Positions 60,687 through 64,000 of a stretch of DNA of 64,000 nucleotides are shown here, piece after piece. The position numbers were made by a program, and so were the translations under genes. The DNA is taken from contig DAXETV010000028.1 of the NCBI GenBank assembly GCA_051155775.1, positions 53,789-117,788 of the forward strand, given 5' to 3'. Origin of the DNA: CAYSCZ01 sp051155775 (lineage in GTDB: Bacteria; Bacteroidota; Bacteroidia; Cytophagales; Cyclobacteriaceae). Each line of letters opens with the position of its first letter. The stretch's first letter is position 1. The notes beneath the pieces are model-generated. The model was not told the DNA's origin, searched no databases, and saw only the letters and a program-made list of their open reading frames with translations.

Positions 60687-63614
60687 ATGGATAATTATCA
60701 AAAGATAAATATAATCCTGGGATGGGTGGTATTCGCTTTTTCTACTATAGTCTTCCTTCTAACCGTTGAGCCAACAGCCAGCTACTGGGATTGTGGAGAG
60801 TTTATTGCCTGTGCTTCAAAATTAGAGGTCCCTCACCCTCCGGGCGCTCCATTCTTCTTATTGGTTGGTCGTATATTTTCAATGTTGGCTTTTGGGGATG
60901 AAACTAAAATAGCCTATTGGATTAATATAATTAGTGTCTTAAGCAGCAGTTTTACTGTTTTATTTTTATTCTGGTCAATAACACACCTTTCAAAGAAAAT
61001 TCTTACAAAATCAGACGAAGTATTAAGTTTGGATAAAACCATCCTTATTTTCGGGGCCGGCCTGGTGGGAGCGATCGCTTACAATTTTACTGATTCATTT
61101 TGGTTTTCTGCTGTGGAGGCAGAAGTGTATGCAATGTCTTCTTTTTTTACAGCCTTCGTATTCTGGGCAATTCTCAAATGGGAAAATATAGAGGATCAAA
61201 GCCAGGCTAATAAATGGCTTATATTAATTGCCTACATCATTGGGCTTTCCATAGGAATACACTTGCTAAACCTGGTTACAATACCAGCACTGGCATTGAT
61301 CGTTTACTTCAAGAAAACAGATAAGATCACCATAAAGGGAATTCTGATAACCATGGTGATATCCGGGGCTATTATCATCGGTATTATGAATGGTATAATT
61401 ACGGGGTTACCAATCTTAGCTGGAAAATTTGAAATATTCTTTATAAACTCCATTGGCCTGCCATTTGGTTCGGGTGTGGTAATATTTATTGTGCTTTTTC
61501 TTGCAGCTATTGTATTTGGTATTATTTATTCAATTAAAAAGGATAAGGTGGTTCTGAATACTGTCTTGTTATCAGCTTCGTTTGTTCTGATTGGTTATTC
61601 TTCTTATGCTTTGGTTCCCATAAGATCAAATGCTAATCCGCCTATTGATGAAAATAACCCTGAGGAGCTCTTGAGTTTTATATCCTATTTAAAACGTGAG
61701 CAATATGGTAACAGGCCATTATTCAAGGGACAATACTTTACGGCTCAGGTGGTCGATCAAAAAAGAGGGGAGCCAATTTATGAAAGAGGAGAAGATAAAT
61801 ATGAGATCAGGGATTATAAGGTAGAGTATGTTTACGATCCTGATCAAACTACCATTCTACCACGAATGTACAGTCAGAGCGGGAATCACCCGAGGCGGTA
61901 TAGAGAAATTACCGGATTACGGAAAAATGAAGATCCTACTTTTGCTGATAATCTTGAATTCATGTTTAAAAGGCAATTGGGGCATATGTATTTCAGATAT
62001 TTTATGTGGAATTTTTCAGGGCGGGAATCGGACATACAGGATGCCGGATGGGTAGGTATATCAGATGCATTCGAAGAAGTACCAACAATGGTAGAGGAGA
62101 ATAAGGGAAGGAATATATATTTTATGTTGCCATTAATACTGGGAATTCTCGGTCTGATCTTTAATTATAAGCATGATATCAAGAACTTTTGGGTTATTTT
62201 ATTATTGTTCTTTCTCACGGGCGCCGCTTTAGTACTTTACCTGAACTCACCACCAGTGGAGCCCAGGGAGCGGGATTATATTTATGTGGGCTCATTTTAT
62301 GCGTTTAGCATTTGGATTGGGTTTGGTGTGCTATTTCTCTATGAATTATTAATTAAGGCACTGAAAAATACACGTGCCAGCGTAATTCTGGCAATTGTGA
62401 TCGGAATGACTGTTCCCGCCATACTTGCGGCAGAAAATTGGGACGACCATGATCGATCCAATAGATATTTTTCAGTTGATTCCGCTAAAAATTACCTTTC
62501 ATCATGTGCCCCTAATGCTATAATTTTTACCGGAGGCGATAACGACACTTTCCCCCTGTGGTATGTACAGGAAGTTGAGGGTTTTAGAACAGATGTTCGA
62601 GTCATTGTATTGAGCTACTTTAACACTGACTGGTATATTGAACAAATGATGAGGCAGGCTTATGAGTCAGAACCTCTTAAATTTAATTTATCCCTGAAAG
62701 ATTATGTTCAGGGAGGACCAAATGACTATTTACCTGTGGTGGAAAAAATTAAAGGGGCGATTGATGCCGAACAATTTATAAAGCTTATCAAACAAGGTAA
62801 TCCAAGATTAAGAGTTAGAAGTTACAATTCCGTTCCTTCTAAGACTTTTTACCTGAATGTTGACACCGCTAAGGTTAAAGACATGGGAATAATACCAGAC
62901 CACCTACAGGATGAGCTGGTTTCAAGAATGAGAATAGGGGTTAAAGGAAGAGGTTTAGAGAAAAAAGACTTAGCTATACTTGACTTCGTAGCAGCCAATG
63001 ACTGGGAAAGGCCAATCTATTTCAACAATACCTCACTTTCTAATACAAAGCTTGATATTCAAAAATATGTTGTTCAGGAAGGGTTAACTTACAGATTATT
63101 ACCTGTGGAAAGTAATGATGAGGTGAACTATAATGTGATGTTCGATAACATTATGAATAAGTTCAAGTGGCGTGGGCTGGATAATCCTAATGTTTATAAT
63201 TCGATTGATTACCGAAGCTTTGTGTTGAATCATAGAGCTACGATTAATACATTAGCTCAAAAACTGATAACTGAAGATGAAAATGAAAAAGCCAGGGAGC
63301 TTCTACTTATGTCCCATGAAAAAATGCCACATGAAGCAATTCCATATGATTATTTTGTAGTTCAGCAGGTCAGTATGTTAAATAAACTTGGTGAAGAAGA
63401 GTTGGCAAGTAGAATTGCAGATATAATGGGTAAGCAAGCGGATGAAATGCTAACATTTATAAGTGAAAACAGTATTAATGATACCAGGCAGATTCAATCA
63501 AACCTAGTTGTATTAAACGAGTTGTCCAAAGCATATAAGCAGAAAGGAGAAAATGAAAAAGCATTGGAGTATGAAAACCTGTTTAAAAAGCATTATGGAT
63601 TGATTCAACAATAG
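60687..63614 (+). CDS. DUF2723 multi-pass membrane protein
   Basis: A 975-residue integral membrane protein of the DUF2723 family, which has the GT-C glycosyltransferase layout. The first loop holds PTASYWDCGEFIACASKLEV then PHPPGAPFF, with the acidic pair typical of GT-C catalytic loops; about ten helices span residues 10-330 and a further four 470-590. A soluble C-terminal half has GGDNDTFPLWYVQEVEGFRT and a tetratricopeptide-like end (about 850-975, ELSKAYKQKGENEKALEYENL in part: YKQKGENEKALEYE). Members may glycosylate proteins; the substrate here is unknown. It converges on the Por-tail gene with a 4 bp gap. Confidence 0.85.
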   Translation: MDNYQKINIILGWVVFAFSTIVFLLTVEPTASYWDCGEFIACASKLEVPHPPGAPFFLLVGRIFSMLAFGDETKIAYWINIISVLSSSFTVLFLFWSITHLSKKILTKSDEVLSLDKTILIFGAGLVGAIAYNFTDSFWFSAVEAEVYAMSSFFTAFVFWAILKWENIEDQSQANKWLILIAYIIGLSIGIHLLNLVTIPALALIVYFKKTDKITIKGILITMVISGAIIIGIMNGIITGLPILAGKFEIFFINSIGLPFGSGVVIFIVLFLAAIVFGIIYSIKKDKVVLNTVLLSASFVLIGYSSYALVPIRSNANPPIDENNPEELLSFISYLKREQYGNRPLFKGQYFTAQVVDQKRGEPIYERGEDKYEIRDYKVEYVYDPDQTTILPRMYSQSGNHPRRYREITGLRKNEDPTFADNLEFMFKRQLGHMYFRYFMWNFSGRESDIQDAGWVGISDAFEEVPTMVEENKGRNIYFMLPLILGILGLIFNYKHDIKNFWVILLLFFLTGAALVLYLNSPPVEPRERDYIYVGSFYAFSIWIGFGVLFLYELLIKALKNTRASVILAIVIGMTVPAILAAENWDDHDRSNRYFSVDSAKNYLSSCAPNAIIFTGGDNDTFPLWYVQEVEGFRTDVRVIVLSYFNTDWYIEQMMRQAYESEPLKFNLSLKDYVQGGPNDYLPVVEKIKGAIDAEQFIKLIKQGNPRLRVRSYNSVPSKTFYLNVDTAKVKDMGIIPDHLQDELVSRMRIGVKGRGLEKKDLAILDFVAANDWERPIYFNNTSLSNTKLDIQKYVVQEGLTYRLLPVESNDEVNYNVMFDNIMNKFKWRGLDNPNVYNSIDYRSFVLNHRATINTLAQKLITEDENEKARELLLMSHEKMPHEAIPYDYFVVQQVSMLNKLGEEELASRIADIMGKQADEMLTFISENSINDTRQIQSNLVVLNELSKAYKQKGENEKALEYENLFKKHYGLIQQ

Positions 63615-63618
63615 AATC

Positions 63619-63981
63619 TTAATTTTTCAGAAATTTAAATGCTTTTTTATATCGGGTAAGCTCATCTTTGATAATAAGAAAGTAATATCCGCGAGGAAAT
63701 TCTTTAACAGAAATTCGATATTTATTATCAGATATTAGCTCAGGATCAATTTTAATACGGCTTCCTATTATTGAATGTAGCTCGAAATTAGCTTCCTCGA
63801 TATTATTATTGTCTAATTCCACATATAGGTACTCAGTTGTCGGGTTTGGATAAAGGTTTACTTTCAACTCATTACTGTCAAAAAAAGCATTTACTTCCCT
63901 TTCAACGGTATTATTTTTCTGAGCAAGTAAGCTGCTAATCGATAGAAATAAAAAAATTAAAACAGTAAAAATTTTATCCAT
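63619..63981 (-). CDS. Short exported protein with T9SS type A sorting tail
   Basis: A 120-residue protein. A signal peptide (1-20, ending SLLAQ) is followed by only about 20 linker residues and then a Por secretion tail (about 41-120) with LYPNPTTEYLYVEL, ISVKEFPRGYYFLIIKD and the C-terminal KKAFKFLKN. The tail directs cargo to the type IX secretion system for surface attachment. There is almost no cargo between signal and tail, which is odd; it may be a surface anchor or small adhesin, or the survivor of a deletion. Start ATG at 63981 is close to the window edge and its context is cut off. Confidence 0.85.
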   Translation of the reverse strand: MDKIFTVLIFLFLSISSLLAQKNNTVEREVNAFFDSNELKVNLYPNPTTEYLYVELDNNNIEEANFELHSIIGSRIKIDPELISDNKYRISVKEFPRGYYFLIIKDELTRYKKAFKFLKN

Positions 63982-64000
63982 ATATGACTACAAGTTACGC

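Noticed and set aside
1..64000. tRNA, rRNA, CRISPR array or intact insertion sequence
   Set aside because: I read the intergenic regions for tRNA arm motifs, regular repeats and transposase fragments and found none; the few long gaps do not fit these classes.

Overview
The window is a stretch of chromosome from a member of the Bacteroidota, most likely of the Cytophagales type (inference). The pointers are an AT-rich sequence, a small protein with a type IX secretion (Por) tail, a TonB-dependent receptor followed by a DUF4249 lipoprotein, LytTR two-component signalling, a DUF2723 membrane protein, a glycoside hydrolase 3/beta-lactamase-like fusion, bacillithiol synthesis (BshA) and start-site signals of the TAnnTTTG kind. 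No rRNA, tRNA, CRISPR array, phage gene or intact insertion sequence was seen. About 60 protein genes are packed tightly. Most are housekeeping genes, with a few accessory-looking loci.

Layout. 1-1452: truncated M81 (MlrC-like) peptidase gene and a non-coding stretch with a GC-rich hairpin element. 1453-10688: LytS-like kinase/LytTR regulator/radA operon, SRPBCC protein, mazG, small Cys-rich membrane protein, glmM, cysteine desulfurase, VTT membrane protein, MOSC protein, unknown protein. 10816-16409: recJ-lptB-GH3-type adenylating enzyme, hemerythrin-like protein, two thioredoxin-fold proteins. 16410-16802: AT-rich gap with clustered DnaA-box-like sites. 16803-22015: ClC channel, VOC protein, map, SPOR-like protein, fumC. 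22537-28687: TonB receptor, DUF4249 lipoprotein and a large secreted protein with a plug-like end. 28759-33460: TrmH-type methyltransferase, mutS, SRPBCC/AHSA1 protein, a second copy of the GC-rich element, secreted unknown. 33552-42183: SNF2 helicase, LolC/E-type permease, rbfA, multi-pass membrane protein, rpiB, tatC, glyA. 42315-50067: pheA, rluD-like gene, PLP deaminase, Fpg/Nei glycosylase without zinc finger, two rhomboids, mutL and a small membrane protein. 50158-54670: GH3/beta-lactamase fusion, bshA, fatty acid hydroxylase. 54877-60499: VWA protein, MoxR-like ATPase, AlbA_2 protein, PIN-PhoH, recA. 60687-63981: DUF2723 protein and a short Por-tail protein.

Functional themes: DNA repair and recombination is unusually well represented (radA, recJ, mutS, mutL, Fpg/Nei, recA, SNF2 helicase, mazG), though not as one operon. 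Envelope functions are spread throughout (lptB, LolC/E-like permease, tatC, SPOR protein, TonB system, rhomboids, GH3 fusion, glmM). The items most worth a second look are a dispersed GC-rich hairpin repeat, a DnaA-box cluster that could be an origin, a four-gene VWA/MoxR/AlbA_2/PhoH operon, a fusion protein whose GH3 domain has lost its catalytic signature, and the packing of convergent genes: nine of eleven convergent pairs end within 5 bp of each other, and three share stop-codon bases.
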